A stretch of DNA of 64,000 nucleotides from Scortum barcoo (Eukaryota; Chordata; Actinopteri; Centrarchiformes; Terapontidae), in assembly GCA_023238725.1 (NCBI GenBank), contig CM041552.1, positions 15,105,147 through 15,169,146 on the forward strand, written 5' to 3'. Both the position numbers and the translations under genes were made by a program. Under the pieces are notes generated by a model that was given only the letters and a program-made list of their open reading frames with translations, was not told the DNA's origin and searched no databases. Below are positions 33,026-48,000 of the stretch, piece after piece. Position 1 is the stretch's first letter; every line of letters starts with the position of its first letter.

Positions 33026-36000
33026 CAGATCTGCGAAAGCAGGCTCGGCAGCTGGAGAATGAACTTGACCTGAAGTTGGTCTCCTTCAGTAAACTGTGCA
33101 CCAGCTACAGCAGCTCCAGAGATGGACGACGAGGAGACACGTAAGATCAAGTTTCACTGTCTCATCTGCAGAGTGTGTTGTTGTATTTTATTTTATTGTG
33201 TTCAGGTTTACCACTTCATCAATAGTAACAATGTAATATATGTTCGGGTTAGTACACAGATAAAACAATGAAATAAAAGCAAACACAAGTTAAATAAGAC
33301 TAAATGAATAATCACTTTCGCTTTATAAGCCTCCCGTTTCCAGGGCTTGATTAAGTGTTTCCCAGTAGGATTTTAAAGGTGTGACTAGTAGGATGTTCCA
33401 GAAAATGTATAGACTCGTACGTAAATAATCCCTCTCAATCAACACTTATGACCTACTAGAAATGTGAGGTGTTCGCTTTATGTGCAGAGAACTTGCCCTC
33501 TGCCTGTGTTTTTCTTGTTTTGTGTTTAGTCCTCAGTCAGTAACAGTGTGCAGGTAGATCGTAGGCACGTGGGAGGGTCTTACTTTGAATGTTGTCTTTT
33601 ATAAACAGTAACTGACAAATCTGCGGGTTATAAATTGGATATGAAGATAATAAGGTTTCGTTACAGTTTTTCAAATTTGCTGGCGTGTATGTGGAGGTTT
33701 GCTAATGAAGCAATGATGATTAATAGCATTTTCTTGACAGCCATTTTGTCAGCAACAAAACAAACAAATCAGATGAAATCAATTAGCTGATGGTCTAATT
33801 TTCTATTTATAAATATTTAAAATCATACCAAAAAGTTTGAACAAAGAGGGTCAACATTTAGCCTTTATTTTAAAATAACTGAATTAACTGGATTGCACCT
33901 GTGCAGTGTTTTTACAGTTACTCTCACACCTTATTTGAAACAAAGAAAATCCTCTAAAGCTAACAAATGCCTGAGGCAAAGGTCTGCATAGACTCTCAGT
34001 CACACAGAATGGGATGGACAGAAGTAGTGAGGCAAAAGTAAAACAGGTAAATCAGGAAAATCACATTTGACTTGACTGACAAGTTGAGTTCCCTTTTTGT
34101 GATAGTAAAATAGTTATTTTGTAGCTGAAGGAAATTGGTTGATAAACTGAAAAATAGTTGGCTAATGCTTTCCTATTAGTCATTTTTCCAGCAAACATTT
34201 CTAATTTTGATTTAGCAAATGTAGGGATATAAGATAGCAAACTAAATAGCATTGGGTTTTGATTTGATGATCAGATTAAACAAAAAATGAATTTTAAAAT
34301 GCCATCCTGTGTACTAGGAAATGATAATGTTTTTTTTTTTCATTTTAAAAGAGAGAATGATTATGCTAGAAAATAATTATTATCTATGGTGGGGCATATC
34401 CATGATTTAGTAAGACTTAAAAATGGCTACTAGTCAAAAACAGTTTTCTGGTCACAGTCACTCAATAAAAATGATTTTTTAAAACATTTTTAAGGATTGT
34501 GAAGGTGCAAACGTGGCCTAAGTTGTAGTGGTCAGAGGGCCTGTATATGTGTGTGGAGGCTTGCCAGCCCAGGAAACTGTTGGCTGCAGGAAAGTGTCCA
34601 TGAACAATACATGCCAACACCAAAAATATTGTTCACTATTTATACAAACCCAGGAAAGAGGAAAGTGAATAGGAAATTCCCTTTTTGTTGTGTGGGGGGA
34701 GTGGTGTGTGTTTTTTAGAGGAATGTGTACTTCGGGTGCTATGCAGACCATATTAATAAAACATTTTAAATGAACAGTACTCATTAAAGTTTTTTGAGTA
34801 ATTTCCAATTAGTTAATTTAACTTAAGCTACAAATGTTTTCACACAGTTTATGGTGTTTGAGTCCAAGTCCATTCTTGACCTAAGCATTCATTCTTTAAT
34901 ATCAAATTTTGGTGCTAAACTTAATGTTACTTTTAGTCAGTGCATTATTTAATCAATGAAACCATTCAAACACATCACTACCAGTAGACTTGTAAATATT
35001 TATACATGAGAAACCTGTAAAAGATTTTCTTGTGCACAATTCTTAAGAGTTAGTGCAGTTTTCTCCAGTCTCTGTTTCTCCTCATCAAGGTCGGACACCA
35101 CCCCACTGCTAAACAACTCCACCCAGGACAGGATGTTTGACACCATGTCAGTGGAGATTGAGCAGCTGCTGGCCAAAGTAAGTAAATTCACACGGGCCAG
35201 TGGCCTGTGAAAGGCCAGCAAAAAAGCTATGAGAACAGCATTGAATTTATGACAGGCTGCTTGTCTTTCATCAAGAAAAAGAGCACACAGCACGCTCCAC
35301 TTCTCCGCACAAATCTGATCACAAAAGGGTGCATTTGTCCTCTAATGTGGTGTATCATTTGTTGTTTTGCATATACATGATTTTTTATTGGGATTCTGTA
35401 TGGGTCTTAATCTTTCCTGCTGATCTCCTGGATTCTCTGATGTATTTTTCCCCATCCGTTCACTTTCTGTCTCCCTGTCAGCTGACTGCAGTAAATGACA
35501 AGATGGCAGAGTACACCAATGCCCCGGGTGCAGCTTCTCTCAATGCCGCACTCATGCACACACTCCAGAGGCACAGAGATATCCTACAGGTTTGTTTCTT
35601 ATTCTTATGATAACACTCCTTGCTCATCTATTTAGGATGCTCTTTATGTTTTTTATTTTATTTTTTTCTGTTTGGTAAAAGCACTGTATATTAACTTCGC
35701 TTAAGTCACCATAACACAATTATTTTATGAAGCACACCCTGTGTTTACTGTTCTGTTGTGTGTTCATCCTCCACCCCTTCTTCCTTTTCACTTGTATTTG
35801 TTTTCTATTCAGGATTACACACATGAGTTCCACAAAACCAAAGGCAACTTCTTGGCCATCCGGGAAAGGGAAGACCTGCTCGGGTCTGTCAGGAAAGACA
35901 TTGAGTGAGTATCCAGTCACACCACCTTATGGTTGATTTGACCAAGTTAATATGACCAAGTTATGGGTATATGATGTGTGTAGTTCATTATTCAGACTGT

Positions 36001-39000
36001 AAATGCAATTCGTTAGTTCAGTGCGCAGGTTTGTTGATAACTCACTGAATGTGTCGACCGGTGAAGGCACAGTCAGAGCCAGCGCGCAGACTCTTATTGT
36101 CTCGCTCACATGAAACCGTAGGTGCTATTGCATACAAAACAAATAATATTCCTATGTGAGGCATTGCTTAAGACAGTGGGGCATCATTCACAGTGCCTCT
36201 CTGTTGTAGACCTAATTCCTTAGAGGGATAGTTGAACCTTGACTTCCACTTGGCACGCTTTTGAAAAACGTTGCCCATTAAAACCTAAGAAGATTCATGG
36301 CATCTTTGGCCTTGTGTATTGAGAAAGTGTGTCCTCTCTTCAGATTGGTTCAGTTGTGAGTGAGTGTATTGAAATGAGATGGAGGCTCCCTCAGACCACA
36401 ACTCTTGTGTTTTTTTTTTTTTTTTTTTTTGTAATGGCTTATTGATCTGTAAGACACAGCAGTGAGCTCTGCAGGATCCCTATTGATCCCCCTCCATCCA
36501 AGTAGCATGCAGATAGTCTCCATATGCCTCATATGTTCATACATGCTCCATTGGCCTCAGTCACTTTATATTGTAATGCTTCCTCATTAAGATCTCACAA
36601 TCAAACATTAACATCTTCCATGGGTTTAAGGGTATATTTGAAGTATTTTTCCCACATTGACTCATTTTAAGTCCAGTTCATGACTAAAGTCCTAAAATGT
36701 TCTACCACTGCAACCATGGACTAATGTGTATACTTTGGGTTTGAAGGATCTAACAGGATATCTATAGTTGTACAGGCTGCCTCTGTGTTTGCTATAGAGA
36801 ATCCAGAAGTGCTCGTCTTGCTGCTTAATGACAAGAAAGAGACTGACTATTAGCTATCGTACTCAAGCTCACATGCTGAAAAGCAGTGTGATTTAATTTT
36901 GAAATGCCAGACTAAATACAATTAGCTCACCCTGTAGCTATACAGATCACCTCTGTGTTGAATTAATCTGTTAAACGGTGTCTCTAAATCCAAAAACATG
37001 TGCTCCCAGAGACTTTATGAGACCTCATACATACACAGAGACAGCTAAAGTAGCTCTCCACGTCCCCTTGGCCCACACTGACTAAAGTAAATAACTATTT
37101 CTTAAAATATTACTGGTTTTATTGTTGTTGCTGCTGCTGCTGTTAGGAGGAACAAAGTTAAGGAAAGATTGTGTTCTTGTATCTGCATTCATGGAGGAAC
37201 ACACCACTTTGCCAATTACAGCTTGCTTTCTTTATGCATGAATGAACAAAGTAAGATGGTTCGTTGTCCTAGTGCATTATTTCTTATACCACAAGTAAGT
37301 GTATTCTTGAAGTTAACCCTTTGTAAAACTATTTGTATCAATGCCTGGCTAAGCCATTGCTACCTAATAGTAATTTACAGTCACGCCGCACACAAGCAAT
37401 GAACTTTTAACTGTAATCTACTGAGTTACCGACATGCCGTGAGGTCAGCACCACACACAACAGTTCACCCAGTTATCTCATTAAATCACATTGCTAAGGA
37501 GTGTCACTGACTCTACTAATAGGCACAGTGCCGGTGGATCTAATGCATAGAAATGAGCTGGTGTTGTTGACCCGGTGCACAGGCTAACGATGACTAATGT
37601 GCCCAGGGGCGGCTAATGAGGGAGCCGTCTGAGCTCGCAGGTAGGAGTGTTGTACTGGCAGCTGCTGTTATCGCACGGTGCAGTGAGACGTGGAATCATG
37701 CTTTACACGAGGCAGTTTCTTTTGAAGAGGAATAAAAACTTTCCTCACTGACCTTTCTTGGGTGGGAAGCGACAAGGTAGAGCTTGAGAATGTAAGACAG
37801 CAGATGTATCCCGGACAGCTGGAAGGCTTTCTTATTATTTTTGTTGAACTGCCATGACTGTAATGCAGCCTGTGAGGAATAACAAAACTGTGGTATCACT
37901 TGGTTTCACTCACACACTTTTCTTCTGATCTTTTCAGAGAGGCACACAGAGAAAAATCAATGATCATAGTTTTATCCAAGTGCACTTAGTAGTCTTGTCC
38001 ACAGTTGAAAGAAAAGGCTGTGAGACAGTCTACAATGATATTTTCCATATTTAGCCTTGTTCCAATGTTCTGACGTGATTTTATTAATCTGAAGATGTCT
38101 GAGAGAGGTTTGTTCTTGGCTAAGACAGCACACTTAGAATTTCCATTATAGCAACAGCATGATAATATGAATGATAATAGTCAGACATATAAAAATGTTA
38201 AGTGTAATATATTGTAAAATCATATTTTAAAGGTCAGTTCGCTCTGAATTTTTTAGGCCTTTACTACTGCCACTGATACAGTGATGGATGGTTTTACAGC
38301 AGCTGGGGCTTTTGTCCCTTTTCTGTTAGGTAGAGGGCAGCAGAGCTTTTGCACTTGGAGTAAACCTGACCAGGTTGCTGCTCACTGTAAATTTAGATGT
38401 GTATCAGGGCTGTTTACATTGCACACACACAAAAAAAATCCATTCTGATTAAAAGAAATAGTGCACTCTGTCTCATTTATGCAATATAACATTTTATCAA
38501 CCTCTGTATCAATATCTTTCAGCGTGCTTGCAGGCTTTGTCAGCAAACACACACACGCTCACACACACACAGAGCTGCACCATTCATAACAGTAGACTGG
38601 AGCAGAGCTGAGCTCAGACCGAACGCTCCCTCTGCTCCTGCTTTGATTCTAAATGTCAGCAACAAAAATGACAGCTAACCCATGATTTACATTGGTGCCC
38701 TTTTAAAAAGCCTTGCTGGAGTGATGAAGCTGGCTGTCGGGACAGGCAATTCCAGCCCCACAAAAACGAACTGTTCTGGTGGGGTGGCCAGTATGGGCTC
38801 AGGGCAGCCACTGTGGAGTGTGCAGTGTGTGCACTGAATAAAGTATTTCCATTCAGCGGCTGTGGATGGCGCAGTGGGGATGAAGTAGGCACAGTAGGTT
38901 CTCGGGCTGCTTTCAGTTAGCTAGGTTGGGTAAGATGTTTATGGTGTGTGTATATAGATGCGTGTGCATACTCGTATGTTTCACAGCCCCCACCCCCGAT

Positions 39001-42000
39001 TCTCTATCTTCTTACCACCCCCAACAGGCGGGTGGGGCTGTGTTAAATGACCAGAAACCTATGGGAGCACTGGGAGTCAGCTGTTCAGGGATGCTGATAG
39101 CCAGAGCTGCACCAAGCTAAGGAGATGGGGTGTGATGCGAGCGGTATAACAACCCATCCGTTAACTCTGACTGCTTTCCTACCAGATTGCTCAGTAATGG
39201 AGCGTCTTTTCTGCTCCTTTTATTAACCTGAGATTGAATGGTGCCATCAAAATGTGAATGGAATCAGCAGGCTCTTACATTTGCAATGCTTTGAGTAGTA
39301 TAAGAAATGGGAGTGACACGAGGAGGCTCTCTTGGCCCTTTCCCACTTCCCAGTATGGCATTTTCAGCTGTGTTGTGGCATGCAGAGCTGCAATTTTAGA
39401 CATTTCCAACACTGCTTCATAGCAGGGGAGGACCAGGCAGTCTCACCATCTATGGCCCTGCTTGGAACAGGACGACCATCTCTGCCCTCACCGTGTTGAT
39501 GCAGTAATTTAAAAAAAACAAACAAAAAAAAAGCTTGCGTGTGTGTGTCAGTATGGTAGAAGCTCATGGTGTAACATAAGGTGTTTTTTTTTTTTCCACT
39601 CCTACCGTCCTATACTCGCTTTCAACAGGAGTCTATTCTCTGATCCGCCTGACTACGACCGTACTGGTGCTTCGTTTGCTGTGTTAAGTTGCTGCTAATG
39701 CAAACCGAATATTTCCTGCTGCCGCTCGCTCCACATTAAAAGCTTTCCACTGGTGAACCACAAGAAGGTTTTTACTGTAAAGCAGGTATGGGGAATGCAG
39801 TGGTATTGGCGCCGACTGCTATTTGATAAAAAATTTTGGTCTACACAGCATTTACGTCAGTGGATCAGGTTAAACTGCAAGGAATAGTAAAAGAAGTGGA
39901 AGTAGTAGTAGTGAGATGGTAAGATAAAGAGCTGTTAGTTGGCCACATTAAGCATAAACCAGCTCAGCTCCACCACACCTTTAAGCTTTTTACTGTGCCA
40001 AAAGGTTTCCTAATCTTTAGTAATGGACTTGTAAGACCTTTACATCCAAGGTATGTGCAAATATCTGTTGAAGGTGTCCTGACCATAAACTAGCGACATT
40101 AAAGAGGTCAAGTGGACGAAGACCAACAGATAGTTGCTGCAGTTTTCAACCATTTTTACTCATGATCTTTTGACTGGGCAAGAGGGAAAAGAAAAATTTG
40201 TGGTCATGGGGGAAAAAAAAACCTTTCTCTGACCAACTGATTCATCATCGGCTGATTTGGATATGCAGTTCTCTAAAAGCTTCAGCTGATGCTCCGTCAA
40301 CTGTCAGCTTAGTCTGTCAGCACCCCAAGACCTTATTTCCAGGTACACTAGGTATGTTTGTGAGGTCTGAATGTCTTTTTAGGTTTTCGTCTTAGATTGA
40401 CAATGGCCATTCTCCGAAGTGACAGTGTTGTTTTTTATGATTGTATGTGTGTGCTCTTTTCAGGACTTACAAGAGTGGCTCCGGGGTCAACAACAGAAGA
40501 ACAGAGCTGTTTTTAAAAGAGCATGAACACCTGAGAAAGTAAGTTTCCATCACCTTTCTTTACCATTTCTGGAGAAAAGGAGAATCCAAATTTATTAACT
40601 CACTCAGAGAAGACTTTTAAAGATATTTATTGGTATATAAATCCCAGCAGTTCATAGTAGAATATAGCTGCCATTTTTCCAGAGCTGTGCACAGCCTTTC
40701 CTGGCTAAGCTTCCCAGAAAAATCAAAGCAGGGATAACTCATCGTGAGTGTGAAGGGCAACTGTTTGGAATAACGCTGGTTACTTGTGTTTGCTTGTTAA
40801 GGTCTGGCACCTCTTTGCACTTCATCTCTTTATGCTTTTACTGTATAGTAGATGAAAAGGCACTTTCTATGATGTCGTATTCATTAGTCTAGAGTTTGTC
40901 GTATAATTCAGGAGAGAGACAAATGTAGATTGTATTTGAGTGCTTTCCTGGCTAGTTTAGATAAAAAACCTTTTACGCTTTACTTAGTGCCATACTGAAA
41001 AAAACATTTTCTGAGACAGGTTTAGATTTAATTGTTGGGATGATTTGCACTTTATTGATTTGAATACATGATACAGAGAGATAGACATGTTTTCCACCCT
41101 GTTATGTAACTTTGCATCTTCATAGCTGTAAAAACTTGCAGACTTTTCATAGGTCAAACCGTGATCTGCCAGCAACCTCATTAGTGTCCTGCCATCATTT
41201 GGCTGACTCTCAAGCACTGCAGAACAGCGTGAGGTAGTAAATCTGGATGTGTGTGCCTGTGTGAGAGAGGTGTTAGAGGCACCTGTATGGAAGGTAAAAT
41301 TGAATGTCAGCAGGGCACACACACACTCAAACAAAACACAAACAAACCACAGAAGAGCTTTTAACATTGCCCAGACTCGAGGATCCCATCTGATAATTTG
41401 AACATAGCCGTCAAATACAAAGCCGTCTGATTGATCCTCTCTTCGGCTAAATGTTTGTTTCCAGTTTCAACCTCTCAAAGGACTAATGCCTCAATTATTC
41501 CCCATCAAAGACCTCTTAATTCATTTCAAAACAGGCTTTACCTGCTCTGACACGGCGTAGCTAATGTTTATCTCTCCATTAATGAAATGAAAAGGAGTTT
41601 ATAGGGTGACTCGTATGCAGGCAAACAAAATGAGCACATTTGTACTAACATAACCCTGCAATCCCATGGCAGTTTGAAAAATTCAAAGAGTATTTATGAA
41701 CACTTACATGATTTTGCATTACTTTCAAGTGTCGTATGCCAAAAGTTCTAGTATTATATGTGCAAGAAATTTACTTAATTTACTTCAACATAATTTGTCT
41801 GGGTCAGAAGGTGTCCTGATCAAAATGAGTAAAAGAAACCACATAAAGAAGTCTAACAAGTCAGCATGATAAAGGTGAAATCCACTTCCCTAATAGGCCT
41901 TGTACATTTAAACTACACTCTGGTGTAAGTGTATTTCTTCATTCTTTGTTTTTTTTTTTTAAAGAGTGACGAATGACGAATTGTTGGACAGTTATCGCCT

Positions 42001-45000
42001 GCCGTGTAGCCATTAACCAATCAGTCTCTTTCTCATCATCAGCACTTCAGCACATGCCTTTTAAAAGTTCATAGGAGTGGTACTTCACATGATCCAATAT
42101 GCCCGATTCCTCGTCATTATTTATAATCATTCAGTCAGTGTGGTCCCTGGCCTAATGTTGCATCTCAAAAAACTGATTCCAGTGCTTTTCACACAATGTG
42201 CTTTACAAAATGTACCCTTAAATTTAAGAAAAACAGAGTTGTCAGATTGGTGCTCTGACGGATACCCTGAGCTGAGGTTCAGGAAAGGGATTTTCTAAAG
42301 TGAGTGATGTAGCCTCAAAATGCTACCACTTCTAAACTTCTTAAGTGGATTAGTTAATGAAATTTAATTGGACTAGCATTTTATCATTGTAGCTCCTCAA
42401 GGGGTTTCAAGAGCCACATAGATACTCCAACATTGTGTCAAGTTAAATTGTGATATTCACTGACACTACGAAAGACCCCAGTGAATGCTTTAATGGATTC
42501 ATGTACTAAAGCAGAGAGAGGCTAGTTCTTTGTGTCCATAAACAACCATATGGTTACTTGTATCTGCTGTCTACCCTTTTTTTAAATTCTGGCTTGAGTA
42601 ATGAAAGGAATAAATCTTTCTTGATAATGTGTTTTTTAAAGAAAATCTTTCTCTCCTCACTTACTCAAACTGGAATGTGAAATGAGAACATGACTGGCTA
42701 GTGACACATTGAGCTGAACCTCCTCCGGCTTTGCTGCACCCACTTGCATTCTCAGCAGCCAATGTCTTGTGCCAATCCTGCACCACCGATCAGGACATCA
42801 ATAATGAAATAAACTTTAATAAACCGCAACCCATATTATAGGGCTTCCCCAGACCATTGTCAGAGATGGGAGGGGAAAGAAGAGATTGGAGATGAGGATC
42901 GAGTTACGCTTGATTGATCCTATTAGAGCCATAAAACAGGAAAGAGCGCCTTAAGAGAAAATGACTAAAATGTGTTAGCGGCCAGAGCAATGGTCTGAAG
43001 GCAGCGCACGGATGCTAGATGAAGAGGAGAGGTCTGAGTTAAATGCTCTTTATCTTTTTCATGCTTCCCGACACAGTCTGTGATACTTTCTTTTTAAAAG
43101 ACAGGTTTGTGATTAATGAGCTGTCCCTAATGTGAACCTATGTGATCTGCTTGGATCTAGAACGTTTTTTGATGTTTTTTAATTGAATGTTATCATAGTC
43201 TGTGGAATTTTCATTTTCCAGCTCAGCTTCTGGTAAAACCCTATTTAGTACCTTTGTACCTCAAGCATATGATTAACATTTTTCTTTGTCTGCAGTGGTT
43301 TTAGGATAGATAATGTAATGTATGATCGGTATAAAGTTGTACAAAAGCTTTAGGAGGCATTGTATAGTGGCTGTGTTTGTGTGTTTGTTTGAGTCTATAA
43401 TATACTGGCAAGCGATGGAACCAACATTGCCAAACTGATCAGCTAAGACTAATCACTTTCCGTTCGGGGAAAAAAAAAGTCCCTTCCAGTTAATCTACAA
43501 ATGACTGCAGTGGGTGGAGTGCGTGCCAGCCTGCATTCATTCTGCACAAAACATAATGAGACAGAAATGCCAAGATGAATTTTTAAGATGGTCCTCTTTA
43601 TGCTCTTTAATTTTTGCTGTTAGTGATGAACCTTGTATAGCTTTACATCAGTCAGACCTGTCATGCACATTACGTTTGGTAAGCCGTCTCGTCCAGGTAG
43701 GTAAGTAAGAGTGGCACAGCTTTCAGACACCGAGTGGTTGCTGCTGCTGCCGCTCTCTTGAATGTCCACAGCCATAAGATGCTGCATTTAAGTGATGATG
43801 GTTCAACTTTTTCAACTTGTTGAGAAAGTTAAGAAGCTGTATTGGAGCACAATCTGATTCAAAGTTTGATTATCACCTTTATGATACTAGTCAGCAAAAT
43901 ACTTATAGCTACAGCCTTCTCTGTTTAGCTTCCTAATGAGATAACACGAGGTGGATAGCAGTCACGACAGTGTTGCTGCTGCCACCAATTAAAAACACAG
44001 AACATCGATTTTGCAAGGTGGCAACCTGTCGATGTGCACCTGTAATACTTCATCAAGTGTTGGTGCGATTTGTTCCAATGACGTTTCTGTTGTCTTCTGT
44101 GAGTTCCCCTAATCTCCGTCTCTTTCTCCATCCTCGTATATCTGTTTTTTTCCATCTCTCTCTGCCATAAAGGTCAGTGTTCATGAATAAACTAGAGGGA
44201 GGGAGGGGCAGGTCCATTAAAAGTTCATGTTGAAATGGCTCTAATGGCAGTGGTCACTCTGATAAGAACTTCCTGTCAAACGGGATTTCTTTTGACACAG
44301 CAATGGTGTCGGTTTGAAGTGAGGCACATTTACATCTTACATCAACACGCATTTGCTTGAATGTGATGGAGTGTGTTTGAAATGTTTCCTCTTGGCTCTG
44401 TACATTCACAAAGTAAGAGTGTTTGCCTCATGCTGCCTGCAGCAAATCTTTATCTGCTCTCACAAATGTACATCTTTCCATTGAATTTGCTGACAGTAAT
44501 GAAGTGGTCCACTTATCGTGTTCATTTTGAGAAGTCTTTCATACATCCATCAACATATGGCAGAAAAAAAAATTTACTCCCATGTTGCTTTGCCTTCTGG
44601 GAATCCACTGTTACTCTACCTGAGGCTGAAGCTGTAGTTGTTCATATTGAAATTGTGGCAGGAAAAAGAGTCATTTTCTCTCAATAAAAAATGTAGTCTC
44701 CTCGAAGCCTACAACAAACTGCCAGAAACAAGCTGATGAGATGAAGCAGTGAAATACCCTGTGTGGTTTGCTCAAACAATGTGAAACTGTCACGGCTGCT
44801 AGTGATGGACACAGAAAACGAATGCACACATGGAAAGCAGCTTCAGTGGAAGCTGCCCTTGTCAAGTTGATTGATTTGATGATGCCCAGTCACAAATTGT
44901 CTCCTAAATAGTGTAGCTGTATATTTCAGGAAGTTTTTGTTTATTTAATAAATGTGATGTATTTGACCAGGACCGATATGATCAGTATAACGGTACGGTA

Positions 45001-48000
45001 CCATTTGAAAGTGTTTTGCTAAGTGGGGTTAATGGTAAAGCAATGTTGGGGATGATAAAGACACAACTGGCAAAAGTCAAAAAGTATAGGTATGTTTGTG
45101 GGAGCAGTTTTGTTCCCCAGCATTTAAACAAACTATTTACCTGGCACAGTGGCCGACTGCCGCAGCTTCTTTCTTATGTTCTATCTTATTGTCCCCATGT
45201 ATGAGACCTCTGCTTTTAGTCCGCCTGGCCTGTTGCCCATCTTAAGAAGTTCGGTCTGAGCTGCCAGGTCCCTGATATGCTAATGCAATCAGCAGAAGAG
45301 AGCTCCAAGGATTCAAGGCGAAGTCCCGTCCAGCTCTCTCCGGCTCAGTTCAGAATCGGTTTGCAAAGTTTAAGAGGTCCAGTCAGAGGTTTGCCCAAAC
45401 AAGAATGCAATTTCCGGTCCATTCATTTCTGTGCTCCACTCATACGTGGCCACTAGATAAACTGCTAGAAGAAGAGCTGGACCTAAGAACCTAAATGACA
45501 CAGCCTTTGTTGAGTGCTTTAACCATATTCACTGACGAGATTGTTCCATTATGATCTATTGCAAGTGCATTTTCCTGTAAAGACATTATAAATATTAAGA
45601 TGGCGCATCATTTATTGCCACTTTGGTGTAAGAAGATGCCATGTTTTAAATTGATTTCAGTGGGTTTGAAGTGTTTTGCTGCTTACTGGTATGCGCTGAT
45701 TGTGCTCTGTGTTTTATTTGTACAATAATGTTTATCACAACAGCAAATGCTTAACATGACCAAAGCTTTTTTTTGCATCTCCTCTAGACTCAAAGTTTTC
45801 TTTCAAATGCTTGGTTTTCTATACGAATTACTTTAAAAATCATTTGTGTGAAGCCCACAAAGCATAAGGTGCATAGCAGTGGTTTTTCAATCAGCCCTGA
45901 GCTTTGATTTGCGACCACTTTGCTGATGCAGTTTGCTTTCTGTAACCGTTGCCAAGATTTGCAAGACTGTTTCCTAAGCAAAGTAATTAATGTTTCAGTT
46001 TACCTGGCTGATCCTATTTAGTTGCCTCCATATTGCTCTAAAAGCCAACCTGACAGAGCATTACTCTCAGAGGGTAGCTGCAAAGTATTGAGAATACTAC
46101 TTCAAATAATCGATGAGTCAGCAGAAAAGAAATCGGTTATCATTTTGATTATCTATTCATCTCTGTTGCTTTTAGTGAAACCTGCATAACACTGCCAGTG
46201 CAGACGTTTTTTTTTTTTTTTTTTGGCCAGTAGTCATAGCAGTTCTTGATGCAGACAGATAATGGGCACGTGTATGAGCAGTAAGCGGTCTGTCTGTTTC
46301 TATGTTTATGTGTACACGAATGGAAAGGAGAGCGCAAGGAAGCATGTGGGCAGCGTGGGTTGATTCAACACACTGGGAAAGGCAATTTGCTTGGAGCTAA
46401 TGAGCGATTTAATGACTGCAGCAAAACACCACTGACCGGGGGAAACGGAGGAAACCCACTCAAAGCTGAAACCACAGAAGGCCACGTATATATGTGAACG
46501 TGATGGCACACTTAACCTCAGCACTGCTGCTTGGGGCTCCATGATGGAGAGAAACAAACATAAATCTTTTGCCCCATCTCATCTCTGCATATAAAAACTC
46601 CATGAATCAGGGCTGTCCACAGTGCGCAGCCACGCTCTATTTTGCTCTCTGGCTGATGATTTATAAGCTGAACATTGTCGGCAGACAGACAGTTAAAGGT
46701 TTAGTTTTCTCTGTCAGTCATTTCTGTCCACCTGGATGTTTTTTTCTTCGATCATTTAAGACCAAAGTCACGTGGCTGTCTGGCCTTCGCCTAACCGCGT
46801 TCTACTTAAGTTGTCATTTATTTCTGTTTCAGACATACAGTCTTTGTTAGGGCACTGCTGGATCTTATGTGCTACAACCAACCGAATCAAACAAGCATAA
46901 TGGATTTGTAAGATATTTAAAATAAGATTTTTTTAAGACCAAAGAATAGAATGTTGCCTGCCTGGCTTAAGGAGTTCTCAATCCTACTCCCACTGCGATA
47001 TGCAGCACAACTACCTTTACTTGCAATGCCGCTCCCACAATCCATTTGTTACTATGCCCTCCCCTCAAATGATTGAATTCCTGTAAATGATTCTGTTTCA
47101 GTGTGATAAAGACAAGAGACATAATACTATAGACTACTGCCAAATAACAGAAGTCTGTTCAGCCCACACTGATTGGATGGTTTCCCTTGTAGTGTCCATT
47201 TTAATGCACAACACACTTGTGACGGTGTACGCAGTGCTCCTTTCCACTTCCACTGATATTTGTTAGCATCCCTTGCTTATGGTAATCTTTCTCATCTGCT
47301 CATGTTAAAGGAACACCAAAATGAAATTCTGTTGCAAGAACCATTTTAGGTAATTCAAAGCATATGTACAGTGAAAATTCATATACACTGAAGATGAGGA
47401 TTGAGATTACAGCAATTAAATCCATCCAGGTTTACTGGTTGAGGTCAGTCCTGTTTGGGCCTCCAGCTGAGAGAAGGACCCCAAGAGCATTACTGCTAGC
47501 AGGACCATTTTCAAAGTGATGACATCAATATATCACCCAAAAAATACATGACCCAGCATCGAATTTAGTTTGAATCTCTTGATGGTATTACTTGGTTTTG
47601 TTGTTATCATAATTTTTGTACCTGAATCAAAGCCTGAGCTGCTTTTTGAGCCTCACAGCCTTTATTATAAGATTATTAGGTCTTATGTGAATTCATCATA
47701 TTTGATAAACTGGATCTTTGAAACTCCTTTGAGGACTACCCAGCATCTGTTCAATGCAAAAAAACAAACTGTTAGCTCAGCACTCATACTTGCCAACAGT
47801 GCATGTGCACATGCAGAGGCTCACGGTATGTTGTCTGCAGGGCAGAGAGAAGTTACCCCTCTGAACACAAGGAGACCTGCACACTCATCCATCTTTCTCT
47901 GTGAGATTACCACGTGTGTGAAATGTAAATAACACTACTTTCACATTTCATTACTGGATTACTGCACTCTCAGTGTTAAAATAAATAGACCATATACACC

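Noticed and set aside
40984..41367. 127-codon minus-strand frame in gosr1 intron 6 with a hydrophobic N-terminus
   Set aside because: The N-terminal run looks like a signal peptide, but the body has no family resemblance, no polyadenylation or splice context, and the length is within chance for 9 kb of intron.
47570..47932. 120-codon plus-strand frame with a hydrophobic start
   Set aside because: Intronic, low-complexity, no homology recognised, no splice or promoter context; treated as chance.
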